64,000 nucleotides of DNA from JAABQG01 sp963726365 (GTDB taxonomy: Bacteria; Pseudomonadota; Gammaproteobacteria; Burkholderiales; Burkholderiaceae_C). The notes beneath the pieces were generated by a model, which did not search any database, was not told where the DNA came from, and saw nothing but the letters and a program-made list of their open reading frames with translations. A program made the translations under genes and the position numbers. Every line of letters starts with the position of its first letter. Position 1 is the first letter of the stretch. This document shows, piece after piece, positions 17,074 through 25,706 of the stretch. The stretch is taken from positions 62,001 to 126,000 of the forward strand of contig CAVSCI010000008.1 of the NCBI GenBank assembly GCA_963726365.1. The letters are read 5' to 3'.

Positions 17074-17934
17074 ATGAACACCATCGAGATCACCTACCGC
17101 TACGATGGCGCCGAAGCCTCGATGCGCGGGCGGCCCGGCGACGCCGAAGCGGCCATACAACGGCTGAACGACGGCAACCGGGCCTTTGCGGAGCTCTTCA
17201 TCCGCCACGATGAAGGTTTGCAGGTCTCGCGTCAGATCATCCCGGTGGATCCCCGCGACCTGGGCCTGTTGCCGAGCGGCGAATCACCGCCGCAGCGGCC
17301 GTTTGCCGCGGTCCTGGGTTGCGCCGATGCGCGCGTTCCCATCGAGTTGATCTTCAACGAGGGTCCGAACGATCTCTTCGTCGTGCGCGTCGCGGGCAAC
17401 ACGCTGGGCGAAGACGTGCGCGGCAGCCTGAACTACGCCATCGACCATCTCGGCGAGTACCTCAAGCTGATCGCCGTTCTGGGGCACAGCGGCTGCGGTG
17501 CCGTGACCGCCGCGGTCGATGTGTACCTCGATCCCGCCGGTTACCTCGGGCTCGCGTCGAAGCACGCGATCCGTTCGCTGGTCGACCGGCTGCTGTTCAT
17601 CGTCGAGGCGTCGGCCAAGAAGATGGTCGAGGTGTTCGGACCTGACATCCAACGCCACCCCAACTACCGCGAAGCCCTGATCGAGGTGGCCGTGGTGTCG
17701 AACGCGGCGCTGTCCGCCAACACGCTTCAGCGCGAAGTCGAGAAGCGCAATGCCCACGCCGTGTCCACCGCCTACGGCGTCTACCTGCTGGCTGAGCGCA
17801 CGGTCTGGGCGCCGCGTCGCGCAACGGCCGAAGTGCTGGGCCTCGCAAGCCCGCCGGACGATCCCCAGGGTTTCGTCGAATTCGGCGACGCGGTGCTGCG
17901 CTCGCAACGCATCATGAACCTGATCGGTCCCTGA
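17074..17934 (+). CDS. Beta-class carbonic anhydrase
   Basis: A 286-residue protein with all zinc-site residues of beta-carbonic anhydrases: Cys83, Asp85 and Arg87 in CADARVP, then His138 and Cys141 in GHSGCG. The conserved VVRVAGN strand lies between. It interconverts CO2 and bicarbonate in the cytoplasm. An N-terminal extension of about 70 residues is longer than in many bacterial members. It starts at ATG 15 bp after the SulP stop, so the two are surely co-transcribed. The pair suggests bicarbonate supply, pH balance or charge compensation coupled to anion transport. This is the last gene of the cluster. Confidence 0.9.
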   Translation: MNTIEITYRYDGAEASMRGRPGDAEAAIQRLNDGNRAFAELFIRHDEGLQVSRQIIPVDPRDLGLLPSGESPPQRPFAAVLGCADARVPIELIFNEGPNDLFVVRVAGNTLGEDVRGSLNYAIDHLGEYLKLIAVLGHSGCGAVTAAVDVYLDPAGYLGLASKHAIRSLVDRLLFIVEASAKKMVEVFGPDIQRHPNYREALIEVAVVSNAALSANTLQREVEKRNAHAVSTAYGVYLLAERTVWAPRRATAEVLGLASPPDDPQGFVEFGDAVLRSQRIMNLIGP

Positions 17935-18091
17935 TCACGGGCGTCGCCAGGCTGAAGCGCAATATCGCCTTCGGCGTCGCAGACTGGGGCGAGGCACTTC
18001 CGTTATCCCTCAAACGGGGCCTCAAACGCCCTGCTGGCTGAGAATTCTGAACAAAATCGGCATTACCCCAGCGTCGGAAGGCCATAACATT

Positions 18092-18108
18092 GCTATCTAT
18101 TTTATAGC
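18092..18108 (+). repeat. Dispersed repeat head (GCTAT-7 nt-ATAGC), copy 2
   Basis: GCTAT and ATAGC flank the loop CTATTTT in the 282-bp gap between carbonic anhydrase and the alpha/beta hydrolase. No second feature is evident in this gap apart from promoter space for the hydrolase. Confidence 0.55.
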
Positions 18109-18216
18109 TACCAAGTTCGGGCACAGGGCCTGTGACGGTGGCTCACCCGGCGGCGGGCCATACGTGCTACAACCCGATCCTCCACTTCACCGCCTGGTGG
18201 CTTCCCCCACGCTTTC

Positions 18217-19038
18217 ATGACCAATCCCGCGCTTACCGTCCAGGGCATCGACATCTTCATCGAGGGTGACGGCCCGCACACCGTGCTGATGATCCACGGC
18301 TGGCCCGACACGCATCGCCTGTGGGATGGCACGGTCGAGGCGCTGAAGGCGCGATACCGCTGCGTGCGCTTCACGCTGCCGGGCTTCGACCCGAGCAAGC
18401 CCCCGCGTGCGACCTCGCTGGCCGACATGACGGCCCTGTTCGGCGCCATCGTGCAAGCCGTCAGCCCGGGCCAACCCGTCACGCTGCTGCTGCACGACTG
18501 GGGCTGCATCTTCGGCTACGAATTCGCGGCGCGCCACCCCGCCCAGGTGCAACGCATCGTGGCGGTGGACATCGGCGACCACAATTCGGGCGCGTTCGCG
18601 CGTTCACTCACCGGCAAGGCGAAGTGGCAGATCTTTGCCTACCAGTGCTGGCTGGCCCTGGCCTGGGCGCTGGGGCGAACATTCAGTGGCGCGCTGGGCG
18701 ACCGCATGACACGTTCCATGGCGCGCAGCATGCGCTGCCGCACCGAGCCCGCCTCGATCCGCTGGACCATGAACTACCCGTACGCCATGCAGTGGTTCGG
18801 CCTGCTCGGCGGCTTTCGCGGCGCGGCGCCGATCGACCCGGCCTGTCCCCTGCTCTACCTCTACGGCGAACGCAAGCCCTTCATGTTCCACTCGCCGCAG
18901 TGGCTGGAGCGCATCGCTGCCCGGCCGGGCAGCGCGGTGAAGGGCTTTCGCACCGGGCACTGGGTGATGGTGGATCAGCCCGAGGCGTTCAACCAGCGCG
19001 TGGTCGCCTGGCTGAATGAGGACAGCCAGGCAGCCTAG
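18217..19038 (+). CDS. Alpha/beta hydrolase with Asp nucleophile (epoxide hydrolase/haloalkane dehalogenase-like)
   Basis: A 273-residue alpha/beta hydrolase. The oxyanion motif is HGWPD (27-31) and the nucleophile elbow is HDWGC with Asp94, which places it with epoxide hydrolases and haloalkane dehalogenases, not with Ser esterases. A late GHWVMVDQP supplies the catalytic His. No signal peptide. The cap region (about 130-200) is rich in Trp, Arg and Met. The gene stands alone after a repeat-bearing gap and converges with the FUSC gene, whose stop overlaps its own. Its substrate cannot be named. Confidence 0.8.
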   Translation: MTNPALTVQGIDIFIEGDGPHTVLMIHGWPDTHRLWDGTVEALKARYRCVRFTLPGFDPSKPPRATSLADMTALFGAIVQAVSPGQPVTLLLHDWGCIFGYEFAARHPAQVQRIVAVDIGDHNSGAFARSLTGKAKWQIFAYQCWLALAWALGRTFSGALGDRMTRSMARSMRCRTEPASIRWTMNYPYAMQWFGLLGGFRGAAPIDPACPLLYLYGERKPFMFHSPQWLERIAARPGSAVKGFRTGHWVMVDQPEAFNQRVVAWLNEDSQAA

Positions 19039-21239
19039 CCCACAGGGGGCCGCAGCACCTCCTCGGCATCGCCGCGCAGCTGCGTTGCAAGGCCGCTCGC
19101 CAGGTCCAGCCGGCGCAGCACCCAGGGGCTGAGGTCGTTCTCGAAAGGGTCGGGCAAGGCGAACGGGCCTTCCTGCGCGCCGGGCAGGCCGGACCCACCC
19201 ACAGCGGCCGGCGGATCGCCCGTCAACGCCGCCTCGATGGCTGCGGCGGCCCGCGCCAGCGGGGCGCGGATCTGCGCCGGCCTCAGGCGCTCGCGGCGCA
19301 GCAGCAGCATGGTCTTGATGACGGTGAGCTGCGCGAGCAGCTGGTAGCTGCGCGCCAGCAGGCGGCCCAGCGGTTCCAGCGGCGGGCGCACCGCGCGCGG
19401 CTCCGACAGCGAGCGCTGCGTCGCCTGCACCAGCGCGGACAGGCTGTCATAGGCCTCGCGCCGCGCCAGCCGCCAGGCCAGCTCGGGCTCGTTGTCCACC
19501 GCCTCCAGCTGCCCCAGGCCCAGCGCCACGCGGGCATGGCGCGCCTGCGCCGCCAGCGTGCGCGCCACCAGGGCGGGAATCTGGTGCCGCTCCCAGGACG
19601 GCAGCACATAGCTGAACGCCCAGGCAATGGCCACGCCGATCAGCGTGTCGGCCAAACGCTCGACCACGTCGAAGGTCGGGCTGGTGCCGGCGTTGAGCAG
19701 GTGCGACTGCAGCAGGCCCAGCACGGTGGCGGCCACGGCCGTGACCAGGTAGCGCCGCACCGCAAAGGCATGCGCCAGCGCCTGGGCGAGCGTCAGCGTC
19801 ACCAGCAGCACCGCCAGCGGCGCCTGCGCCGCGAGCAGGGCTGCGGCCAGCAGGCAGCCCAGCAAGGTGCCGGCCACCCGGCTGTTGCGCCGCTCCAGCG
19901 TCTGCGCCAGGCTTCCGCGCAGCACCACCACGATGGTCAGCAGGATCCAGTAGTCGTGCGTGCCCCAGGGCAGGGCCAGCGCGATGGCGTAGGCCGTGCC
20001 GATGGCCAGCGCCGCGCGGATCGCATGGCGCAAGGGCGGCGCATCCCAGCGCCACAGCCCGGCGAACGGGCGCCAGGACCAGGCCGTGGGGCTGACAAAC
20101 ATCTGCCAGGTGGCGCGCACCAGGTCCAGGTCCGGCTCGGCTTCGCCGCGCGCCAGCGCCAGCAGGCGCAGCACCTCGTCGTCGATATGCCCCACGCGAC
20201 TCGCCAGCCCGCGCGCCAGCATGGCGGGTGATGGACTGGTGACGCCAGCCGCCGGCGCGGCCTCATCGGTCCAGTGCAGTGCGGCGAGCCGGGGGCGCAG
20301 GGGCTCCAGGGGCGCAGGCTGGCGACCGAGCAGCAGCGCATCGGCCAGGCGTTCCACCCGGTCGGCCAGCTCGTCGAGCACCTCGCGCAGCGCGGCCAGC
20401 ACCGGCACATGGCCCGGATGGGATTTCAGCGTGTCGAGGTCGAGCTCGCAGGCCAGCAGGTGGTCGCGCAGCTCGAGCACCCCCATCAGCATGCCGGCCA
20501 GGCGCTGGCGCCGCGGCGTGCGCGGCGCCTCCAGCAGGATGTCGCGGGCGGTCTGCAGCTGGTCGGCCAGCGCGGCCTGCTGCCGGATCAACTGGCCGAT
20601 CAGGGGTGCGCCTTCATCCCCCGGCCCGGCGGCCACTGGCGCGAACTGCAGCGCCTGCGTGCGCATGAGGCTGGCCAGCGACAACAAGGTGTCGGCCAGC
20701 ATCTGCGACCGGTAGCGCGCATTGAGCACGGCGTTGGCCAAGCGTCGCCCAGACCAGGTACAGCCCCGCGCCGAGCGCGAAGAAGAGACCGGTGGCCAGG
20801 TTGGTGGCCGCTGTTCGCATGGTCCGGCACGGCCATGGAGAAGATCATGGCAAACATGATCGACACCGACAGTGGAATGCCGCGTTTGCCCCAGGCCGCC
20901 GCCAGAAAGGCGAAGAAGCTGGCCGGCACCAGCAGCATCCCGAGGCGCAGCGGGTCCGCATGCAGCACCTGCACGCCCAGGAACAGCGGCAGGCCGATCA
21001 GTGCCGCCGGCAGCAGCTGCCAGAACTTGCCGCGTTTGGGCGGCCGGCTGGTCGGGCGGAATGCAGACAATGACGCCGATCGACGCCGCCGACGCCGCGA
21101 AGGCGCCGAGGAACAGGTGAATCAGGCTGGTGATCACCAGCAGGCCGAGCGCCGCCGACAGGCCGTTGAGCACGTAGTAGCTCAGGGCCGCCCTCAGGGC
21201 AGAGCGGCCGCGGGTTTCGAGGGCGTGCGAGTTCGGCAC
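19035..21239 (-). CDS. FUSC/YccS family inner-membrane transporter, three frameshifts
   Basis: The recovered protein of about 730 residues shows two hydrophobic blocks separated by a long helical cytoplasmic region, the plan of YccS/FUSC (aromatic acid efflux, AaeB-like) proteins. Block 1 starts ALSYYVLNGLSAALGLLVI; block 2 is HAIRAALAIGTAYAIALALPWGTHDYWILLTIVVVLRGS followed by GTLLGCLLAAALLA. The conserved R...R..GT motif (RRNSRVAGTL) is present. I take GTG at 21239 as the start, since sequence before it is not family-like. The frame changes near 21065, 20830 and 20745. It converges with the alpha/beta hydrolase gene, and 7 bp separate it from the upstream AhpD-like gene, so they probably share a message. 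Confidence 0.75.
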   Translation of the reverse strand: MPNSHALETRGRSALRAALSYYVLNGLSAALGLLVITSLIHLFLGAFAASAASIGVIVCIPPDQPAAQTRQVLAAAAGGTDRPAAVPGRAGAACGPAAPRDAAGAGQLLRLSGGGLGQTRHSTVGVDHVCHDLLHGRAGPCEQRPPTWPPVSSSRSARGCTWSGRRLANAVLNARYRSQMLADTLLSLASLMRTQALQFAPVAAGPGDEGAPLIGQLIRQQAALADQLQTARDILLEAPRTPRRQRLAGMLMGVLELRDHLLACELDLDTLKSHPGHVPVLAALREVLDELADRVERLADALLLGRQPAPLEPLRPRLAALHWTDEAAPAAGVTSPSPAMLARGLASRVGHIDDEVLRLLALARGEAEPDLDLVRATWQMFVSPTAWSWRPFAGLWRWDAPPLRHAIRAALAIGTAYAIALALPWGTHDYWILLTIVVVLRGSLAQTLERRNSRVAGTLLGCLLAAALLAAQAPLAVLLVTLTLAQALAHAFAVRRYLVTAVAATVLGLLQSHLLNAGTSPTFDVVERLADTLIGVAIAWAFSYVLPSWERHQIPALVARTLAAQARHARVALGLGQLEAVDNEPELAWRLARREAYDSLSALVQATQRSLSEPRAVRPPLEPLGRLLARSYQLLAQLTVIKTMLLLRRERLRPAQIRAPLARAAAAIEAALTGDPPAAVGGSGLPGAQEGPFALPDPFENDLSPWVLRRLDLASGLATQLRGDAEEVLRPPVG

Positions 21240-21246
21240 CGGGATG

Positions 21247-21840
21247 CTACGGCGCGTGTTTGCCGGCGCTCCAGCCCTGGTCGCCGATGGCTTTCTTCGC
21301 CACTTCAGCGGCCGGCATCTCAAGCGGCGTGCCCATCGTGTCGTTCCAGCGGTTCAGGAAAGCGAACATCGCCACCACGCCCAGGATCTCGGTAATCTCG
21401 CCGTCGCTCCAGTGCTGCTGCAATTGCGCGAACTGGGCGTCGGTCACTTCGTTCGGCTGGCGCGCCGCGGCCAGGGCAAAGTCCAGCGCCAGGCGCTCGC
21501 GCACGCTGTAGTGCGGGCTTGTCGCATAGGTCCACACGTCGGCCAGCTTGGCGTCGCTGATGCCGAAATTGTGCGCGCCGAGAAGCGTGTGCGCCTGGCA
21601 ATACAGGCAGCCCGACACCTTGCTTGCGACGTGGCCGATCAGGCGACGGAAACCCAGGTCGACCTCGCCTTCGGGGTCCATCACCGCGCCGTTGAGCTGC
21701 GCCAGCGCCTGCACCAGCTTTGGTTTTCGCTGCATCGTCAGCACGCTGTTCGGCGTGAAGCCCAGGGTGCCGAGGAAGAAGTCGAAAAATGGCTTCAGCT
21801 CGGGCGTGGTTTCAGGGGGCAATGGTTTCAGACGCGGCAC
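21247..21840 (-). CDS. AhpD-like (carboxymuconolactone decarboxylase family) peroxidase-related protein
   Basis: A 197-residue all-helical protein of the AhpD/CMD family in its longer peroxidase-related form. The redox pair is C78-x-x-C81 in SGCLYCQAH, with the His three residues on, as in AhpD thiol peroxidases. The C-terminal half has the conserved FLNRWNDTMG segment. It should act as a cytoplasmic peroxidase or thiol reductant partner. It starts at ATG with AGGAG upstream and lies directly before the FUSC gene. A second AhpD-like protein lies at 23648-24049, in the same direction, so two small peroxidases occur within 3 kb. Confidence 0.85.
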   Translation of the reverse strand: MPRLKPLPPETTPELKPFFDFFLGTLGFTPNSVLTMQRKPKLVQALAQLNGAVMDPEGEVDLGFRRLIGHVASKVSGCLYCQAHTLLGAHNFGISDAKLADVWTYATSPHYSVRERLALDFALAAARQPNEVTDAQFAQLQQHWSDGEITEILGVVAMFAFLNRWNDTMGTPLEMPAAEVAKKAIGDQGWSAGKHAP

Positions 21841-21882
21841 GGGGACTCCTTTCAGCTTGACTCTGACGCCAGGCGACTCCCA

Positions 21883-22857
21883 TCAAATCAGCGGGCGCGA
21901 CAGGTAGACCCCCTCGCGCCCCACGATCGTGGCCCGCGCCGGCATCAGGATGGTGCAGTCGTCACAGGGCGCACGGATTTCGTCGGGGCCATCGGTGGCA
22001 ATGAGTTCCCCTTTGGCGAACACCTCGAAGCCGATGCACGGGCGGACGAACCGGAACGCCGGCGTCTTGATCACCACGGTCTGCAACAGCTCGAAGCGCC
22101 GGGGGGCCGGCGGCGCCGCCCACGTCGGATCGTGCGCCATCAGTCCGAAATGGGCCAGAAAACGCCGCGTCACGTCGATCGCGACATCCGCGCTGGCCTG
22201 CTGGAAGTGCTGGCCGCATTCGACCACCATGCCGGCGCCGCGGCCCGAGGCCTCGCCAAAGTGGCCGTGCTGGATCACCGGCGTGCCCGAACCCAGGCCG
22301 CCGGGCATGACCAGGTGCACCGCCGGGCGGCCGACGGCGAGCGCGGCGGCGCTGTTGCGCGCAAAGGCGGGATAGACCCAGAACGGCTCGACGTCCTGGC
22401 TGGTCGAATGGATGTCGAGCAGGTGGTCGGCCGCCGCCACCACCGGGCGCAGCTCGCGCGCGCGGCGCAGTTCCGGGCTGTCCTCGGGGCCGTCCAGCCA
22501 CTCGGTCGACCAGACGCGGTTCAGGTTGTGCACGAGCTGGCGGCTCTCGTAGGGCTGGGCCGGATCGAAGGTTTCATACGCCGCCACATTGGCAAAGCTG
22601 ACGGTCAGCGTGCCGACCAATGGCCGAACGCCCGTGTCCAGCAACTGCGCGGCCGCGACCATGCCGCAGAACTCGTTGCCATGGGTGAGCGCGTTGATCA
22701 GCACATGCGGTCCAGGGCGGGCCGATTCGAAGCGGTGCACGTAGTCGATGCCCACGTTGCCCTGGCGGTACGGTGACAGGTCGCGTGGCAGCACCTCGAA
22801 GGCCGGCGGGGCGGTACCTGCCGATGTGCCGGCAGTGGGGTTCGTGGATTCAGTCAT
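21883..22857 (-). CDS. Succinylglutamate desuccinylase/aspartoacylase family zinc hydrolase
   Basis: A 324-residue M14-like metallohydrolase. The zinc ligands are His59 and Glu62 in THGNEFCG and His150 in LLDIHSTSQD, as in AstE and aspartoacylase; a later GMVVECGQH supplies the catalytic Glu. I chose ATG 22857, preceded by GGAAAA, since the upstream in-frame extension is Pro/Arg-rich and not family-like. Family members hydrolyse N-acyl amino acids or amides in the cytoplasm. It is not within an arginine succinyltransferase operon, so the AstE name would be unsafe. It is co-directional with the esterase upstream and the AhpD-like gene downstream. Confidence 0.8.
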   Translation of the reverse strand: MTESTNPTAGTSAGTAPPAFEVLPRDLSPYRQGNVGIDYVHRFESARPGPHVLINALTHGNEFCGMVAAAQLLDTGVRPLVGTLTVSFANVAAYETFDPAQPYESRQLVHNLNRVWSTEWLDGPEDSPELRRARELRPVVAAADHLLDIHSTSQDVEPFWVYPAFARNSAAALAVGRPAVHLVMPGGLGSGTPVIQHGHFGEASGRGAGMVVECGQHFQQASADVAIDVTRRFLAHFGLMAHDPTWAAPPAPRRFELLQTVVIKTPAFRFVRPCIGFEVFAKGELIATDGPDEIRAPCDDCTILMPARATIVGREGVYLSRPLI

Positions 22858-22931
22858 GGGTTTTCCGTCAGGGGTGGGGAGGGAGGCGCCGCGCTCGGGG
22901 ATGGGATGGGGCGCCAGGCAGGGCCGTGCGA

Positions 22932-23600
22932 TCAGGCTTGCGCCAGCACCCGCAGCAGCCATTGGTTCAGGTCGCCGATTTCTTCCGGGCACACCGAATG
23001 CCCCATCGGGTAGTCGTGCCACTCGACGGCGTGGCCGAGCGCCTGCAAGGCGGTGCGGGACGCCATCGCCCCCAGGATGGGCACGACATCGTCCTGCCGT
23101 CCGTGCGCCATGAAGACCGGCGTGGTCGCGTTGGCGCCATGACGCTCGGCAGTCGTAAGGGCCGCCAGGGGCAGGTAGCCCGACAGGCCGACGATGCCGG
23201 CCAGTCGCTCCGCATGGCGCAGGCCGGTCATCAGCGCCACCGCGCAGCCTTGCGAAAAACCCGCCAGCACGATGCGGTTCGCCGGTATGCCGCGGGCCTT
23301 CTCACGGGCGAGCAGCGCCTCGATGGCGGCCTGCGAGGCGCGAAGGCCGCGCTCGTCCTCGCGCGCCGTCAGGTCCAGGCCCAGGATGTCGTACCAGGCC
23401 GGCATGACGTAGCCGCCGTTGATCGTGACCGGCATCTCTGGCGCATTCGGAAACACGAAGCGCACCGGCCCGACACGGGACAAATCCAGTTCCTGTGCGA
23501 TGGGCACGAAGTCGCGCCCGTCAGCGCCCAGCCCGTGCAGCAGCAACACCGTGGCGCGCGGGGCGTCGCCGGTTTCGATCTCGATGGTTTCCAGGGACAT
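22932..23600 (-). CDS. Carboxylesterase/phospholipase family alpha/beta hydrolase
   Basis: A 222-residue serine hydrolase of the bacterial carboxylesterase (EstB/acyl-protein thioesterase) family. The pattern includes LLLHGLGADGRDF near the N-terminus, the nucleophile GFSQG (Ser116), Asp in HGRQDDVVP and His in MGHSVCPEE. The spacing and 220-residue length fit the family, which hydrolyses short-chain esters in the cytoplasm. I chose ATG 23600 over TTG 23612. It stands 74 bp before the AstE-like gene and 47 bp after the second AhpD-like gene, so all four co-directional genes may be one transcript. Confidence 0.85.
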   Translation of the reverse strand: MSLETIEIETGDAPRATVLLLHGLGADGRDFVPIAQELDLSRVGPVRFVFPNAPEMPVTINGGYVMPAWYDILGLDLTAREDERGLRASQAAIEALLAREKARGIPANRIVLAGFSQGCAVALMTGLRHAERLAGIVGLSGYLPLAALTTAERHGANATTPVFMAHGRQDDVVPILGAMASRTALQALGHAVEWHDYPMGHSVCPEEIGDLNQWLLRVLAQA

Positions 23601-23647
23601 GGCGTGCTTCAAAAAGACCCATGGTAGCGGTGCGGCCGGAAAACGCC

Positions 23648-24049
23648 TCAGCCCTGGTCAAACGCAGCATCCAGCGGCACTTGCAGGCCGGTGACGATCT
23701 GGTTGGTCTTGGCCGCCAGCGCGACGATGGCCAGCAGTTCGCCGTGCTGCTCCGGCGTCATGCCTTTGGCCTTGGCTGCCGCGGTGTGCGAATGCACGCA
23801 GTAGCTGCAGCCGTTGATGATGGACGCGGTGATATAGACCATCTCCTTGGTCAGCGGATCGATGGCGCTGGGCGTGGCCATGACGCGCTTGACCTCGGCC
23901 CAGGTCGCCTCCAGCAGCGCCGGATCAAACGCGAGGCGCTGCCAGAGGTTGTTGATGAAGTCGGTCTTGCGCGTGGCGCGGATGTCATCGAAAACAGCCT
24001 TGACGCGCGGGTTGCTTTCGGGGTCTGGAATGGGGGCGACGGTGGACAT
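23648..24049 (-). CDS. AhpD-like carboxymuconolactone decarboxylase family protein
   Basis: A 133-residue AhpD-type protein. The redox motif is C81-S-Y-C84-V-H-S-H, with the proton relay His after the second Cys, and a conserved LTKEMVYITASIING precedes it. Such proteins reduce peroxides or act with thiol reductants; true carboxymuconolactone decarboxylases lack the CxxC, so a thiol-redox role fits better. It is co-directional with the SRAP gene (41 bp upstream) and the esterase (47 bp downstream). Confidence 0.85.
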   Translation of the reverse strand: MSTVAPIPDPESNPRVKAVFDDIRATRKTDFINNLWQRLAFDPALLEATWAEVKRVMATPSAIDPLTKEMVYITASIINGCSYCVHSHTAAAKAKGMTPEQHGELLAIVALAAKTNQIVTGLQVPLDAAFDQG

Positions 24050-24090
24050 GGTTTCCTAAAGGGTTGGGAACAGCGCAAGGTTTCACGAGC

Positions 24091-24821
24091 TCAAAACAGG
24101 CTCTCGGTGTCGTCGGGGTTGGGGGCCTGCGGGACTGTGTGCACCGTGCGCGGCGGCAGTCCCGGGGTGCCGGCTCGCCGGTCAGCGGTACAGCGGATGA
24201 CGTGCGCACCATCGCGTGGGCTTGCTCATCCGTGGCGTGAAGCCAGCCGTCGAATTCATGCGGCGCGAGCAGCACCGGCATGCGCTTTTCATCGCCGGGG
24301 CGGTGCATGCGGGCCATCAACGGGTGGCCATCGGCGTTCACCGTCAGCAACGTAAAACTGGTCGTGATCGCGCCACTGGCAGGGTCGGTCCAGCGTTCCC
24401 ATAGGCCGGCCCCGGCGAACAGGTCGCCGTCCGCACAGGCAATGCGCCAGCGCACGGCGTGACCGGTTTCCCAGCAGGGCTCGAAAAAATTCTCCATCGG
24501 CGCCAGGGCCCAGTGCCGTTCGCGCCAGGGGCTGCGAAAGCTGGGCTTGACCGCAGCAGTTTCGCTGCGCGCATTGGTGGTGTGGCGCGACAACTCCTTC
24601 GCGTGGGCCGCATCGCGGCTCCAGCGCGGCACCAGGCCAAAGCGAGCCAGCAGGCACCGCGGGGCCGCATCATGTTGCCCCGGCGCGCCGCCGCGCACGA
24701 TGATCGGCGCCTCGTAGCCAGGGTACACCTCGGGCGGCCAGTCAGCCGGCGGCAGGTGCGCGAAGCCCAACTGCGCGGCGCGCAAGCGGTCGCGCGAGGA
24801 GGGGGTGTAGTTGGTGCACAT
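24091..24821 (-). CDS. yedK: SOS response-associated peptidase (SRAP/YedK-like), C-terminal frameshift
   Basis: The product begins MCTNY, so Cys2, which crosslinks to abasic sites, is exposed after Met removal. It has the TTNARSET motif (the Asn and Glu of the active site) and a late MHRPGDEKRMPV that supplies the catalytic His. These define HMCES/YedK proteins, which shield abasic sites in single-stranded DNA. Near 24165 the frame shifts: the alternative frame gives PPRTVHTVPQAPNPDDTESLF and TGA at 24093-24091, the usual kind of ending for the family, while the uncorrected frame runs over the AhpD-like gene. It diverges from nothing; the upstream gap of about 50 bp contains the fasciclin gene terminator. 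Confidence 0.82.
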
Positions 24822-24874
24822 GGCAACATTGTGGCGCGACCTGCCGTTCCCCCAAAACCACTCTGCGCGGTGCC

Positions 24875-24911
24875 AAAAAAAGAAAGGCAGCCGGGTCGCC
24901 CGGTCTGCCTT
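24875..24911 (-). terminator. Rho-independent terminator of the fasciclin gene
   Basis: On the minus strand AAGGCAGACCGGG pairs with CCCGGCTGCCTT around the loop CGA, with one mismatch, and is followed by TCTTTTTTT. This very stable stem starts 48 bp after the fasciclin gene stop. It separates that gene from the SRAP gene further along the same strand. Confidence 0.85.
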
Positions 24912-24958
24912 GCGGGTGCGGCCCTGCCATGGGCAAAGCCGCGGAGTGACGCGCCCGA

Positions 24959-25414
24959 CTACTTGGGCATGATCACCGTGTCGAGCACGTGGATCACGCC
25001 GTTGTCGGCCACGATGTCGGTGGCGGTGACTTTCGCGTTGTTCACCGTCACGCCACCCATGGTCACGATGGCGATCTCGCTGCCCTGCACCGTCTTGACG
25101 TTGCCGGCCTTGACGTCCTTGGCCATCACCTTGCCCGGAACCACGTGGTAGGTGAGCACGGCCTTGAGCTTGCCCTTGTCCATCAGCAAGGCATCCAGAT
25201 CCGCCTTCGGGATCTTTGCAAACGCGGCGTCCGTGGGCGCAAACACGGTGAACGGGCCTGGGCCCTTGAGCGTGTCGATCAGGCCGGCAGCGGTCAGCGC
25301 GGCGGCCAGTGTCTTGAAGTTGCCGGCGGCAACGGCGGTGTCAACGATGTCCTTGGCCTGGACAGAGAATGCCGCGCCAAGGGCCAGAACGGTAGCGATG
25401 AGGGTCTTTTTCAT
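24959..25414 (-). CDS. Secreted fasciclin (FAS1) domain protein
   Basis: A 151-residue protein starting MKKTLIATVLALGAAFSVQA, a clear signal peptide. One FAS1 domain follows with both family boxes: H1-like GPGPFTVFAPTDAAFAKIP and H2-like TYHVVPGKV, ending IHVLDTVIMPK. Single FAS1 domains mediate adhesion or unknown periplasmic roles in proteobacteria and are often under ECF sigma control. It is monocistronic with its own terminator. Its upstream region holds two short perfect inverted repeats (25487-25502 and 25518-25531) that could be operators. I chose the ATG with an upstream GGAGCACC-like ribosome site over an in-frame ATG further up. Confidence 0.9.
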   Translation of the reverse strand: MKKTLIATVLALGAAFSVQAKDIVDTAVAAGNFKTLAAALTAAGLIDTLKGPGPFTVFAPTDAAFAKIPKADLDALLMDKGKLKAVLTYHVVPGKVMAKDVKAGNVKTVQGSEIAIVTMGGVTVNNAKVTATDIVADNGVIHVLDTVIMPK

Positions 25415-25486
25415 GAGGTGCTCCAAAAGTGAACTGTTTATCTGCCACGCCAAAAATGCGGCGCAGATGAAATGTACATACTCTTT

Positions 25487-25531
25487 GGTATCCACTCATA
25501 CCATGTGGTCTTTTTCAATACTAATGAGTAT
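25487..25531 (-). promoter_or_regulatory. Two inverted repeats upstream of the fasciclin gene
   Basis: GGTAT-ccactc-ATACC (25487-25502) and ATACT-aatg-AGTAT (25518-25531) are perfect short palindromes 73 and 104 bp upstream of the start codon. They lie in an A/T-rich stretch of the 292-bp gap. They could bind a MerR- or TetR-like protein; no regulator gene adjoins them. Confidence 0.35.
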
Positions 25532-25706
25532 AGATTGACCGGCCCCAATCAGCTTGCCCTCTGTGCGCGCCTCCGGGTGCAAGAAAAATACGACGCTCTA
25601 GATCGCACCAGATGACTTGATCAAAGCAGGCCGACGCTCGCTATGCCCAAAGGGTCACCTGCGCGCGCACCGCCAGGCGCGCAGCCTTGGAACTCGCCAG
25701 AGCGAT

